Assembly: GCA_017432885.1 (NCBI GenBank)
Contig: JAFRIE010000051.1
Span: 1 to 62,869, forward strand
Source of the DNA: Erysipelotrichaceae bacterium
GTDB lineage: Bacteria; Bacillota_I; Bacilli_A; Erysipelotrichales; Erysipelotrichaceae
Direction of reading: 5' to 3'
DNA: 62,869 nt
The translations under genes were made by a program, and so were the position numbers. The notes beneath the pieces were generated by a model that saw only the letters and a program-made list of their open reading frames with translations, did no database searches and was not told the DNA's origin. Each line of letters begins with the position of its first letter. The first letter of the stretch is position 1. This document shows, in pieces, positions 41,966-50,987 of the stretch.

Positions 41966-43294
41966 CTATTTCACGGCATCCCAGATCATCTCCGCGATCG
42001 TCGGATGCGGATGAACAACTTGGGCTAATTCACAAAGCCTCATTTTTTTCTGTACGGCTACTGCCAGTTCGCCGATCAGTTCCGTGGCGTGCGGAGCAAT
42101 GATCTGCCCGCCCACAATCACATCATCAACAGTAATGATCTTCACGAATCCGCTTTCGCTGTTTTCAATCAGACTCTTTCCATTTGCGCCGGTAAGGAAT
42201 TTCTTTGTCTGATAGCCGATTCCCTTTTCTTTCAGTTCGTCCTCTCCGACCCCGACACCGGCGATTTCCGGATCGGTATAGACGCCGCTGGGAATCGTGC
42301 CCATGTCATGAGAGACATCTTTTCCAAGAATCCGGTCGACTACATTCTCCCCCTGCGCTTCCGCTACGTGGGCAAGCTGGATATTGCCCTGCATGGCATC
42401 ACCGATGACAAAAATACTGTCGATGTTTGTCCTTCCGTTTTCATCCGAAACGATCCCTCTTCCCGTTTCCAGAAAAAAGCCTTCATCTGTAAGCGAACCG
42501 ATATTCGCTCTTCTTCCGGTAGCGATCAGGACTTCGTCAGCTTTAGTTGTCTGTTCACAGCCTTTCTTGTCAGTATATGTGACACTTTGATCTTCACCGA
42601 TCCTGGATACCGCTGCCGAGCAGATAACCTCAATGCCTTTCTTCTTGAAAAACATTGACAGTCTAGTTCCAAGCTCCCGGTCCAGTGTCGGCAGAAGACG
42701 GTCCGCCATTTCAATAACGGTAACCTTGACGCCAAAACTGTTAAAAGCATCGGCGATCTCACAGCCGATGACGCCGCCACCGATAATGATGATCGAATCT
42801 TTCAGCTGATGATCCGCTTCCAGAATATCGTCGGAAGTGATCGCATATTCTCTGCCTTCGATCGGAGGCAAAGCCGGAATCGATCCGGAAGCGATAATGA
42901 TGTGATCGCCCTCATAGATCTCGCCGTTGCAGGAGATCTTTTCCTTATCGATGATCTGGGCGAAGCCATTGACTACTTCAACCTTATTGGTCTTCAATGA
43001 TTTTTCAATGCCTGCCCTTAAGGAAGAAACGACGAAGTTCTTTCTCTCCTTCACTTTTTCATAATCGATCGAAGCGTTTTCTGAAAACACGCCAAACAGT
43101 TCGCCCTGTTTTGCATCTTTATAGACGTGAGCAGACTGAATCAGAGCCTTCATAGGAATACAGCCCCGGTTAAGACAGGTGCCGCCGATCCGGTCTTTCT
43201 CAAACAGAATCGTTTTTAGGCCGTTTCTTCCGGCCTTATTGGCAGCAGTATAGCCACCCGGACCGCCGCCGATGATCATCACATCATATCTCAT
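41966..43294 (-). CDS. lpdA: Dihydrolipoyl dehydrogenase (glycine cleavage L-protein)
   Basis: A 442-residue FAD disulfide oxidoreductase that reoxidises the dihydrolipoyl arm of GcvH with NAD. The FAD motif is IIGGGPGGYTAANKA (about 6-20), the redox disulfide GGTCLNRGCIP (about 37-47), the NAD motif IIIGGGVIGCEIAD (about 165-178) and the interface His-Glu pair in VHPHPTIAEMI near the end. Last gene of the operon; overlaps lplA by 11 bases. There is no lipoyl domain at its N-terminus. Confidence 0.95.
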   Translation of the reverse strand: MRYDVMIIGGGPGGYTAANKAGRNGLKTILFEKDRIGGTCLNRGCIPMKALIQSAHVYKDAKQGELFGVFSENASIDYEKVKERKNFVVSSLRAGIEKSLKTNKVEVVNGFAQIIDKEKISCNGEIYEGDHIIIASGSIPALPPIEGREYAITSDDILEADHQLKDSIIIIGGGVIGCEIADAFNSFGVKVTVIEMADRLLPTLDRELGTRLSMFFKKKGIEVICSAAVSRIGEDQSVTYTDKKGCEQTTKADEVLIATGRRANIGSLTDEGFFLETGRGIVSDENGRTNIDSIFVIGDAMQGNIQLAHVAEAQGENVVDRILGKDVSHDMGTIPSGVYTDPEIAGVGVGEDELKEKGIGYQTKKFLTGANGKSLIENSESGFVKIITVDDVIVGGQIIAPHATELIGELAVAVQKKMRLCELAQVVHPHPTIAEMIWDAVK

Positions 43295-44237
43295 GGTTTC
43301 CCTCTTTCAATAGGTTTATAATGTCTTTCACCTTGCTATCGGAAAAAACTGCTTCACTGAGTTCTCTGCCTCTTAGCTTCTTTTCCAGTTCTTCTGACAG
43401 ATCCTGATCCAAAGCGTCCGTATAGATCTTCAAATCGGCGATCCTGCCATCTTTTAGATCATATATGACCCTGACTGTGCCCCAATCAAAGCGGGCTTGT
43501 CTGCATTGATTCAGATGAATCTCAGGACCGTAGATCCATTCTTTGTCAGCAAAGAATTTTCTTCCTGCGGAAATTTTCTTCTCATCAAGCGGATAATCTG
43601 TAGACCTGCAGCCATACATATCCTCAAACGAAAGAATCAGTCCCTTTTTCAACATATCCAGATCCAGATCCTGTCTGATCCGTTTCAGATTGGCTACTCT
43701 CGATCGTACCGACCTGACCGCTTTGGAATGCAGCTTCAGCGGGGATACATTCAGATACTTCTCAAGAGCTTTTTCATTTACTTCCAACATGATGGTACCG
43801 TGATGGAAGCAGCCTTCTTTCCCTTTATAGTAGGCATGACCGGAAAACTTTTTTCCCTCGATTACCAGATCATTTCTGCCGTTTTTTTCGGCATGAATGC
43901 CTAAATGCTTCAGTGCATCCAATACGATCTGATCCTGCCTGTCAGGATCATAAAGATCTTTTCTACAGATAAATGTAAAGTTCAGATTCCCCCGATCATG
44001 ATAGACGGCTCCTCCACCCGAAAGTCTTCGGGCAAGGAAACCGCCGTCATGAATCAAAGTTTCCGTCCTGCATTCGCCATAGGCATCCTGATTCTTACCG
44101 ATCACAACCGTTCTGTCGTTCTGCCACAGAAACAGGATGATCTCATCCCGTTTTACCTGATCTAACAGATACTTCTCCAGTGCCTGATTGTAGTAGACAT
44201 CGAATCCATCGGATGTCACGACATACAGCTTAATCAT
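43284..44237 (-). CDS. lplA: Lipoate-protein ligase
   Basis: A 317-residue ligase that activates scavenged lipoate with ATP and attaches it to GcvH. The lipoate-binding loop is RRLSGGGAVYHDRGNLNF (about 70-87) and the Lys loop NDLVIEGKKFSGHA (about 140-153); a C-terminal accessory domain spans about 250-315. Its position between gcvPB and lpdA implies a dedicated role for the glycine cleavage complex and dependence on external lipoate; no lipA/lipB is in view. Confidence 0.93.
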   Translation of the reverse strand: MIKLYVVTSDGFDVYYNQALEKYLLDQVKRDEIILFLWQNDRTVVIGKNQDAYGECRTETLIHDGGFLARRLSGGGAVYHDRGNLNFTFICRKDLYDPDRQDQIVLDALKHLGIHAEKNGRNDLVIEGKKFSGHAYYKGKEGCFHHGTIMLEVNEKALEKYLNVSPLKLHSKAVRSVRSRVANLKRIRQDLDLDMLKKGLILSFEDMYGCRSTDYPLDEKKISAGRKFFADKEWIYGPEIHLNQCRQARFDWGTVRVIYDLKDGRIADLKIYTDALDQDLSEELEKKLRGRELSEAVFSDSKVKDIINLLKEGNHEI

Positions 44238-45666
44238 TAAATTCGTATTTCAGAACCGGTTCTCTGGCAGCCTTCACATCATCCGGTCTGCCGATTGGAC
44301 AATGATGCGGCGCATTGTGCAGATATTCCGGATCGCTGTACGCTTTTTCGAAAAGATCCAGATAGATCTTTACCGCCTCATCGATCGTCTCTCTGCTTTC
44401 GGTCTCAGCCGGTTCAAACATCAGTGCTTCATGCACGATCAGCGGGAAGTACATCGTTGGAGGATGGATTCCATAGTCCAGGGATCCCTTGGCAATATCC
44501 ATTGCGGAAACGCCGGTCTCCTTTTTCAGATTCTCCAAAGAAAGAACAAATTCATGCATACAGATCTGATCGTAAGCCACGTGGTAATGATCTTTCAGTC
44601 GATGCATCATGTAGTTGGCATTCAGAACCGCCTTGCCGGAAGCTTCCGGAATTCCCTTTTTCCCCAGAGTCAGAATATAGGTCAAGGCCTTGACTACGAC
44701 CAGGAAGTTTCCGTAGAAGCTTCTTACCTGACCCATGGACTTTTCCGGATCCGTGAAATAGTAGAATTCATCTCTTTCTTCCACCATGTGGCAAGGAAGG
44801 TACTTTCTCAGGAAATCCTTGCATCCGACCGGCCCGGAACCCGGACCGCCACCGCCGTGAGGTGTTGCAAATGTCTTGTGCAGATTCAGGTGGACACAGT
44901 CGAATCCCATGTCACCCGGTCTGACTCTGCCCATGACCGCATTCAGATTGGCACCGTCGTAATAACACAGACCGCCTGCCTCATGGACGATCTTCGTGAT
45001 CTCCAGAATGTTCGGATCGAACAGGCCAAGCGTATTCGGATTCGTCAGCATCAGTCCGGCTGTATCCTTGCCTACCGCATTCCTTAAAGCGTCAAGATCG
45101 ACACCGCCTTTGCCGTTGGAAGGAATGTTGACGACCTTGAACCCAGCCATTGCCGCAGAAGCCGGATTGGTGCCATGCGCAGAATCCGGAACGATGATGT
45201 TGATTCTTTCACTATCGTTTCGATCCTGATGATACTTCCGGATCAGCAGCAGGCCAGTATACTCGCCATGCGCACCGGCTGCCGGTTCAAAAGTCATGGC
45301 ATCCATACCGGTGATTTCGCAAAGCAGTTTCTCTGCCTTATGTAGGACTTCCATACAGCCCTGAACCGTGCTTAACGGCTGTAAAGGATGGATCTGTGTA
45401 AAGGAAGGAAGCGAAGCCGTCTCTTCATCGATCCGTGGATTGTATTTCATCGTACAGGAACCAAGCGGATAGAATCCGTCATTGACGCCGTGTGTCTGTT
45501 TCATCAGCTGCGTGTAATGCCTTCCCAGATCAACTTCGGAAATCTCCGGAAGATGCATTTTACGCTGACGCAGATACTTCTCATCCGGCCGGTAGTTTCC
45601 TGTTGTGATTTCAGGAAGGATATCGCTTCTTCTGCCTTGGACACTTCTTTCAAACAAGAGTTTCAT
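44230..45666 (-). CDS. gcvPB: Glycine dehydrogenase (decarboxylating) subunit 2
   Basis: A 478-residue pyridoxal-phosphate subunit of the P-protein. The PLP Lys is in LNLHKTFATPHGGGGPGSGP (about 258-277); FYPLGSCTMKYNPRI marks the N-terminal region. With GcvPA it decarboxylates glycine and passes the aminomethyl group to GcvH. Split P-protein genes are usual in Bacillota. Overlaps gcvPA by four bases. Confidence 0.96.
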   Translation of the reverse strand: MKLLFERSVQGRRSDILPEITTGNYRPDEKYLRQRKMHLPEISEVDLGRHYTQLMKQTHGVNDGFYPLGSCTMKYNPRIDEETASLPSFTQIHPLQPLSTVQGCMEVLHKAEKLLCEITGMDAMTFEPAAGAHGEYTGLLLIRKYHQDRNDSERINIIVPDSAHGTNPASAAMAGFKVVNIPSNGKGGVDLDALRNAVGKDTAGLMLTNPNTLGLFDPNILEITKIVHEAGGLCYYDGANLNAVMGRVRPGDMGFDCVHLNLHKTFATPHGGGGPGSGPVGCKDFLRKYLPCHMVEERDEFYYFTDPEKSMGQVRSFYGNFLVVVKALTYILTLGKKGIPEASGKAVLNANYMMHRLKDHYHVAYDQICMHEFVLSLENLKKETGVSAMDIAKGSLDYGIHPPTMYFPLIVHEALMFEPAETESRETIDEAVKIYLDLFEKAYSDPEYLHNAPHHCPIGRPDDVKAAREPVLKYEFND

Positions 45667-46973
45667 TCTATTACCTCCCTGATTTCAGCAATCAGTTCAT
45701 CGATTTTCTCTTTTGTATTCAACTCGGTAGCACACCACAGTATTCCATCCTCCAGCGGCAGACCGGAAAGGATCTTCTTTTCCGTCAGCCTTTCTTCTAG
45801 AAGTTTTGGATCGACCGGTGCTGCTGTCAGGAATTCGTTGAAGAATTCGCCGTCATCCATGCGTCGGAATCCCAGCTCTGCCAGCTTTTCCGCCAGATAA
45901 TGGGCATTGCTGTAGCAGGACAAAGCCAGATCATTCATACCCTGAGGACCCATGGCAGCCAGATATACGGACGCCGTCATGGCACAGAGCGCTTCGTTGG
46001 AACAAATGTTGCTGGAAGCTTTCTCTCTACGGATATGCTGTTCTCTTGCCTGAAGCGTAAGTACAAAAGCCCTTCTGCCGTCGTGGTCGGTTGTTTCACC
46101 GACGATTCTGCCCGGAAGTCTTCGCATCAGTTCTTTCCTGCAGGTCATGAAACCAAGATACGGGCCGCCGAATCCCATCGGCATACCAAGCTGTTGGCCT
46201 TCACCGACGGCAATATCGACATCCATCTCTCCCGGACTCCTGTATAAAGCCAGAGATACCGGATCACATCCTTCAATGATCCTGGCCTTGTTTTCATGCA
46301 TCAGTTTCGCAAAAGACTCGACATCTTCGATCAATCCGTAGTAGTTCGGATTCTCCAGATAAAGACCTGCCGTTCTTTCGTTCAGGTTCTTTCTGACTTC
46401 ATCCGGATCTGTAAGATGATTCCTGTTTTTCAGCAGTTTCACCTTGACGCTTCTGCTTTCACAGTATGTCTTAATGACCGCCAGCGTTTCCGGATCGATC
46501 GTATCCGAAACGAGAATCTCGTCTTTGTTTCTTTCCAGCGTCATGAAGATCGCTTCCGCAGCGGCAACTGCACCGTCATAGACACTTGCATTGGAAACAT
46601 CCAGCCCGGTCAGTTCGCAGATCTGTGTCTGGTATTCGAAAATGGACTGCAGAACACCTTGCGAGATTTCCGCCTGATATGGCGTATAGGCCGTCAGAAA
46701 TTCTTCCTTGGAGGTGATCGTCTTGACGATAGCCGGTATGTGGTGGGCATAGACGCCGGCACCGCGGAAAACCGAACGGAACACGGTATTATGATCCGCA
46801 ATCTCCTTCATCTGTTCCAGAACCTCCATTTCCGACTTGCCTTCCGGAATATTCAGTTCTTTCAGTCTGACTTGTTCAGGAACCATGGAATAGAGGTCAT
46901 CGATCGATGTATAGCCGATCTCCCTCAGCATGGCTTCCTGTTCAGACAATGTTTCAGGAATGTATCTGCCCAT
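45663..46973 (-). CDS. gcvPA: Glycine dehydrogenase (decarboxylating) subunit 1
   Basis: A 436-residue partner subunit of GcvPB with the family marks RYIPETLSEQEAMLREIG at the start, GAGVYAHHIPAIV (about 71-83), FEYQTQICELTGLDVSNASVY and GPYLGFMTCRKELMRRLPGR. It lacks the PLP Lys found in subunit 2, as expected. Starts two bases after the gcvH stop. Confidence 0.96.
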   Translation of the reverse strand: MGRYIPETLSEQEAMLREIGYTSIDDLYSMVPEQVRLKELNIPEGKSEMEVLEQMKEIADHNTVFRSVFRGAGVYAHHIPAIVKTITSKEEFLTAYTPYQAEISQGVLQSIFEYQTQICELTGLDVSNASVYDGAVAAAEAIFMTLERNKDEILVSDTIDPETLAVIKTYCESRSVKVKLLKNRNHLTDPDEVRKNLNERTAGLYLENPNYYGLIEDVESFAKLMHENKARIIEGCDPVSLALYRSPGEMDVDIAVGEGQQLGMPMGFGGPYLGFMTCRKELMRRLPGRIVGETTDHDGRRAFVLTLQAREQHIRREKASSNICSNEALCAMTASVYLAAMGPQGMNDLALSCYSNAHYLAEKLAELGFRRMDDGEFFNEFLTAAPVDPKLLEERLTEKKILSGLPLEDGILWCATELNTKEKIDELIAEIREVIE

Positions 46974-46975
46974 AA

Positions 46976-47356
46976 CTAGGCCTCGTTTGCACAGACTTCT
47001 TCGTATGCCTTTGCGTCAAGCAGTTCTTCAGTTCCCGTGACTTCGTTGACCTTGATCAGCCATGTGCCATAGCAGTCTTCATTCACCAGAGCAGGATTGT
47101 CCAAGATCTCTTCATTGATTTCCGCAACCACACCGCTGACCGGCGAGAAGACGTCGCTGACTGCTTTGACCGATTCCACATCGCCAAAAGATTCGCCTGC
47201 CGCGACAGTATCGCCGACCTGAGGCAGATTTACAAATACGATATCGCCCAGAGAATCCTGCGCATAGTCAGTCAGACCGACTGTATAGATTCCGTCTTCT
47301 TCCTTTACCCATTCATGTGTCTTGGTATACTGCAGTTCTTCAGGATTTTTAAACAT
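46976..47356 (-). CDS. gcvH: Glycine cleavage H-protein
   Basis: A 126-residue carrier with a single lipoyl domain. The lipoylation Lys is in DVESVKAVSDV (about 60-70, ESVKA). It shuttles the aminomethyl group between P-, T- and L-proteins and is the substrate for the lipoate ligase encoded two genes downstream. Normal length. Confidence 0.96.
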   Translation of the reverse strand: MFKNPEELQYTKTHEWVKEEDGIYTVGLTDYAQDSLGDIVFVNLPQVGDTVAAGESFGDVESVKAVSDVFSPVSGVVAEINEEILDNPALVNEDCYGTWLIKVNEVTGTEELLDAKAYEEVCANEA

Positions 47357-47378
47357 TTTTTCATTCCTCCTTTAATGT

Positions 47379-48464
47379 TTATCTGTTTCTGTTATAGAAA
47401 GGCATTTCAACGACTTTCGCCTTAAGTTTTCTTCCTCTGACATCGACTTCAAGCACGGTATTCGGTGTGGCATATCTCTTGTCGATCAAAGCCATGGCGA
47501 TGGATGTCTTCAGCAGCGGTGAGAAGGTACCGCTGGTCGTATGCCCGATCTTTTCTTCTCCCAAGTAGACATCCTGATGTTCCCTGAGAACACCTCTGTC
47601 AATGATGCTCAGACCGACTCTGCAGATCTGCGGTTCACCTCTTCTGATCAGAGCTTCCTTGCCGATGAATTCTTCCTTATCCATCTTGACTCCGAAGTCC
47701 AGACCCGTTTCCAAAGGCGAGATCTCTTCATCCATTTCATGACCGTAGAGCGGCATCGAAGCCTCCAGACGCAGCGTGTCTCTCGCACCCAGACCGCATG
47801 GAATCAGACCAAATTCTTTCCCGTTTTCTCTTAAAAGATCCCACATCTTTTCGGCATTCTCCTTTGCCGTATAGATCTCATATCCCATTTCACCCGTATA
47901 GCCGGTATAGGAGATGATGCAGTCCATGCCGCCGATGTCGACGTTTCTCTTGGCCGTATAGTATTTCTCCGGAATATCCTCTTCCTTCATGACCTTCTTC
48001 ATGATCTCTCTGGAATTCGGACCCTGCAGGGCTACCTGGGCAATGCTGTCGGAAATGTCTTCGATCTGCGTGTCCGGAAGGATATTGTTTCGCATGTGTT
48101 CAAAGTCCTTGTGGCGGTTGGAAGCATTCACGACAATGAAGAAATCCTCTTCCCCGAACTTGTATACCAGCAGATCATCGACACAGCCGCCGTTGTCGTT
48201 GCACATGACGCTGTAGCGGACCTTTCCCAAAGGCATTTTTGTAAAGTCATTGGTCAGCAGATGGTTCAAAGTCGCCAGCGCTCCGGGTCCCTTGAGCGTG
48301 ATCTCTCCCATATGTGAGACATCAAAAAGACCGGCTTGTTTGCGTACTGCCAGATGTTCCGCAATGACTCCCTCATACTGGACCGGCAGCAGATAGCCCG
48401 CAAACGGGACGATCTTCCCTTTTTCCCTCACATGAACGTCATACAAAGGTGTTTTCAGTTCCAT
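47379..48464 (-). CDS. gcvT: Aminomethyltransferase (glycine cleavage T-protein)
   Basis: A 361-residue enzyme that moves the methylene group from GcvH to tetrahydrofolate, releasing ammonia. Folate-site marks include [24 protein letters not shown] (about 45-53), DDLLVYK and [13 protein letters not shown] (about 187-199), with the C-terminal barrel carrying [11 protein letters not shown]. The start at 48464 is fixed by AAAGGAG nine bases before. First gene of the operon, behind a glycine riboswitch. Confidence 0.96.
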   Translation of the reverse strand: MELKTPLYDVHVREKGKIVPFAGYLLPVQYEGVIAEHLAVRKQAGLFDVSHMGEITLKGPGALATLNHLLTNDFTKMPLGKVRYSVMCNDNGGCVDDLLVYKFGEEDFFIVVNASNRHKDFEHMRNNILPDTQIEDISDSIAQVALQGPNSREIMKKVMKEEDIPEKYYTAKRNVDIGGMDCIISYTGYTGEMGYEIYTAKENAEKMWDLLRENGKEFGLIPCGLGARDTLRLEASMPLYGHEMDEEISPLETGLDFGVKMDKEEFIGKEALIRRGEPQICRVGLSIIDRGVLREHQDVYLGEEKIGHTTSGTFSPLLKTSIAMALIDKRYATPNTVLEVDVRGRKLKAKVVEMPFYNRNR

Positions 48465-48486
48465 AGTATTATTCTCCTTTTCCTTC

Positions 48487-48513
48487 AAAAAAGACAGGAA
48501 AAAACGTTTCCTG
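48487..48513 (-). terminator. Expression-platform terminator of the glycine riboswitch
   Basis: CAGGAAA/TTTCCTG with following TCTTTTTT on the minus strand, located between aptamer II and the gcvT ribosome site. Its 5' arm starts in the P1 region of the second aptamer, so glycine binding can alter its formation. Confidence 0.8.
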
Positions 48514-48514
48514 C

Positions 48515-48661
48515 CTCTGTTTTTTTACCTGAAAGATTCTCCCTTTTGAGGATTGCTTCTTTGGTGCATATTGCTCTCCAGAGTCTGTCCAAAACCGGTC
48601 CTTTTACCTGAGAGTTTCAAATCCCCTTCGGTGTTTCCTTTATGGAAATCTCTCCCGGTTT
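48515..48661 (-). promoter_or_regulatory. Tandem glycine riboswitch
   Basis: Two aptamers in series. Aptamer I (48661-48592) is closed by AAACCGG/CCGGTTT and contains GGGAGAG, CACCGAAGGGG and CTCTCAGGTAAAAGG. Aptamer II (48583-48515) is closed by CTCTG/CAGAG and contains GGAGAG and CTTTCAGGTAAAAAAACAG. These are the conserved blocks of the gcvT element. A TAGAAT -10 box (48691-48686) starts the leader near 48679. The element senses glycine and should turn on the cleavage operon when glycine is abundant. Confidence 0.93.
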
Positions 48662-48726
48662 CTTCTTCCACTTATCTCTGTCTTTATTCTAACATAGAGA
48701 ACTGCCGATTCATCAGTAAAAATCTT

Positions 48727-49290
48727 CTATTCCTTCCTATAACGGCAATAATGCCCGTAGGCTTCTTCCCCGTATGCCGTAACATGATCCGTAGCGGCGT
48801 TGTAGCGGGTCAGAACCAGTTTCAGATCATTTTCCGAAAAGCGGGAGAAATCCATACTTCCGGTCATTTCCTTGGCACAGCACAACAGATTTAAAGTTGC
48901 GATCTCAATGTTTGCTTTCGGATCATGACGCAACAGATTCCACATCAGCCGAATATCGTCGGGATCGCTGCCGTCAAGCCGGTGATTGCTGGAAATACGC
49001 AGCTTCCGATAGTCCGTGATTCCTTCATCCAGAGCGAAATTGACGGCTTTGATGCCGACATAGGCAAAGATCTGAGCATAGCCTGACGAACTGTCCTTTT
49101 TTGAAAATAGATCGGTTTCTACGATCCAGTCACACAAAGAATCCAGAATGTCCATTCTGGTCATCTCCGTAAATAAAATCGCCTTGATTACAGCGGAAGG
49201 AACGCGGTAACGTTCGGCTACCGTGCTGATCCAGTCCTGATATTCTTTTATGGTTTTTTCAGCTTCTTTATCACTGATGATCCTGATCAT
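48727..49290 (-). CDS. Lysozyme-fold-like protein without export signal
   Basis: A 187-residue helical protein. The stretch VPSAVIKAILFTEMTRMD (about 30-47) has a Glu placed like the catalytic residue of lytic transglycosylases, followed by SSGYAQIFAYVGIKAVNFA (about 68-86) resembling the G-x-x-Q-I motif, and NIEIATLNLLCCAKEM and LTRYNA later. No signal peptide or membrane helix is present, so a wall-degrading role in this cell needs another export route. The lysozyme-fold call is an inference from motif order only. Confidence 0.6.
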   Translation of the reverse strand: MIRIISDKEAEKTIKEYQDWISTVAERYRVPSAVIKAILFTEMTRMDILDSLCDWIVETDLFSKKDSSSGYAQIFAYVGIKAVNFALDEGITDYRKLRISSNHRLDGSDPDDIRLMWNLLRHDPKANIEIATLNLLCCAKEMTGSMDFSRFSENDLKLVLTRYNAATDHVTAYGEEAYGHYCRYRKE

Positions 49291-49410
49291 ATGCTATATG
49301 CCTTTCTTTAATCTGTTGGATGAGAGATATAAAATATCGCAAGTACGCCGTCCTGAAGCATATCTCCAGGTTTCTTCTTTTCCATCAACACAGTTCCTTC
49401 CTTAACGCCA

Positions 49411-49950
49411 TCATATGGTGATGATCTTTCTGACCGTATTCGCCGTCCGGATCGTCAGTTTCATACCGATATCCGGACTTGCCGTTCTGGGCCACCAGTT
49501 CGTTTTCTGGTAATGCTTAAGATCGAATGACCAGAAGATGACATCCCGATAATTCATGATCTTTTCCAGGCCTTCCTTTGGTTCTCCGATCCTCTCATAT
49601 ACTTCAAAGAACGTTGTTGGAGGCAAGATGAAGATCAGATTGTCATAGATCTCTTTCTTCCCGTTTCCCCACCACGCAGGCGCGTGATCGAGAATATCCC
49701 GAAGCGTTTCCCTTTCAGTAACGAATACGGGAATATCCAGTCCGAATCTTTCCTTGATCATCTTCCCGATCCGTTCCGCCATCATACCGGTATCTCTTTC
49801 TTCTTCGGAAAAGATCACGTTGCCGCTGTTGAGATAAGTCTTCACATCCTGAAAAGAAAGACCTTCAAATCCTTTCTTCAGATCAGCCATCGCTATCTTG
49901 TTCTTTCCGCTGATGTTGATACCTCTTAACAATGCGATATATCTTTTCAT
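49411..49950 (-). CDS. DUF1697 family protein
   Basis: A 179-residue soluble protein with the family opening RYIALLRGINISGKNKI-like segment and KTYLNSGNVIFSEEE (about 37-51), then a ferredoxin-like second half. DUF1697 proteins are widespread and uncharacterised. It is 6 bases downstream of the DUF3795-Nudix gene and probably cotranscribed. Confidence 0.9.
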   Translation of the reverse strand: MKRYIALLRGINISGKNKIAMADLKKGFEGLSFQDVKTYLNSGNVIFSEEERDTGMMAERIGKMIKERFGLDIPVFVTERETLRDILDHAPAWWGNGKKEIYDNLIFILPPTTFFEVYERIGEPKEGLEKIMNYRDVIFWSFDLKHYQKTNWWPRTASPDIGMKLTIRTANTVRKIITI

Positions 49951-49956
49951 ATGAAT

Positions 49957-50826
49957 TCACTTCTTCTTAAACAGTTCACATAAGGCCGTATATTCACGCA
50001 GATACAGTCCTCTTTTCATTTCGTCTATGCCGTCAAAGGAAGCATGTGAGGAGAAGATGGCGAGACACTCATCGATCGGCAGCCATCCGGGTTCCATTCC
50101 AACTTCCTCTTCTCTGTCTGTCAGCCTGATGACAGACCTTCCTTTAACGGAAGCCGGGAAGTACTTCGTCACATACCTGTAGTTTTCATAGTATTCATCG
50201 ATCTCCAGGACTTGAGACAGCGGTTCGATGAGAAAACCCGTCTCTTCGGATACTTCTCTGCAGCAGCAGGATATTTCATCTTCACCGTCTTCCAGTCCTC
50301 CTCCCGGAAGCATCCAGGTATCGGTTACTGTTTCATAGGACAGAAGGATCTTTCCGTCCTGATTGACAACGGCACGGCAGGCGATGCGTTCATGATCCCA
50401 ATGGCCGCAGTAATTGCTGCCGAAGATCTCGATCTTTCCTGTATCTTCTTTGCCTCTTTTTCCCGTCCGGATGAAATCGATCAGTTCCTCGACATCTTTG
50501 AATCCGTCATAATCTCCCATGATTCCATTCCGATGATAGACAACGCCGTTTCTTTCATTTCTTTCCAGACAGTTCAGCAGTTCTTCTTCGCCATATCTTT
50601 CCGCATATAGCGTAAATCCGTAAGGCTTGATTTTCGAGAGAAGACCCTTTCTGCAGATCCGGTCGCACTTAAAACAGTGTCCCAGACCCTTTTCAATAGA
50701 ACATTTTCTGTTTTCGCACCATTCTTTATCCGGACAGTCTCCCGAATTACATCCTTTACAGTGAACATTTTCGCTGCAAAGACAGCAGGCCAGCCCGCAT
50801 CTGCCTATGCCCAGTTCTCTTTTCAT
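49957..50826 (-). CDS. DUF3795-Nudix fusion protein
   Basis: A 289-residue fusion. Residues 1-125 are a Cys-rich DUF3795-type domain (CGLACCLCSE, CKGCNSGDCPDKEWCEN, CFKCDRICR), probably metal-binding. Residues 130-285 form a Nudix hydrolase with a full Nudix box: GGLEDGEDE followed by REVSEETGF, preceded by TDTWMLPGG. Nudix enzymes cleave nucleoside diphosphates linked to another group. The combination could couple a metal-sensing or binding part to hydrolysis; substrate unknown. Confidence 0.87.
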   Translation of the reverse strand: MKRELGIGRCGLACCLCSENVHCKGCNSGDCPDKEWCENRKCSIEKGLGHCFKCDRICRKGLLSKIKPYGFTLYAERYGEEELLNCLERNERNGVVYHRNGIMGDYDGFKDVEELIDFIRTGKRGKEDTGKIEIFGSNYCGHWDHERIACRAVVNQDGKILLSYETVTDTWMLPGGGLEDGEDEISCCCREVSEETGFLIEPLSQVLEIDEYYENYRYVTKYFPASVKGRSVIRLTDREEEVGMEPGWLPIDECLAIFSSHASFDGIDEMKRGLYLREYTALCELFKKK

Positions 50827-50839
50827 AGATTCTCTTAAT

Positions 50840-50978
50840 TCATTTGTTTGATTTCATTGTTCCATAAACCGTAAAAGCGAATGTCAGATATCCCAGTGCA
50901 AGATAGATAAGCGCATAAATCAGGAAACCCGATCATCAACAAAACGGATATCCGTACAAACAACAGGTGTTTCTTCAT
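50840..50978 (-). pseudogene. Small membrane protein broken by a one-base insertion
   Basis: The ATG at 50978 follows a GGTAGGA site and reads MKKHLLFVRISVLLMIGF; the frame then continues out of register as non-hydrophobic sequence. Dropping one of the two G at 50923-50924 restores LIYALIYLALGYLTFAFTVY and a TGA at 50840, giving a 45-residue, two-helix hydrophobic protein. It lies 9 bases downstream of the membrane protein at 50988, so it looks like the last gene of that transcript. A sequencing error is possible. Confidence 0.5.
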
Positions 50979-50987
50979 TCCTACCCT

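Noticed and set aside
44295..46979. Long plus-strand frames opposite gcvPA and gcvPB (up to 261 codons)
   Set aside because: They are antisense shadows of high-confidence genes and carry no motifs or ribosome sites.
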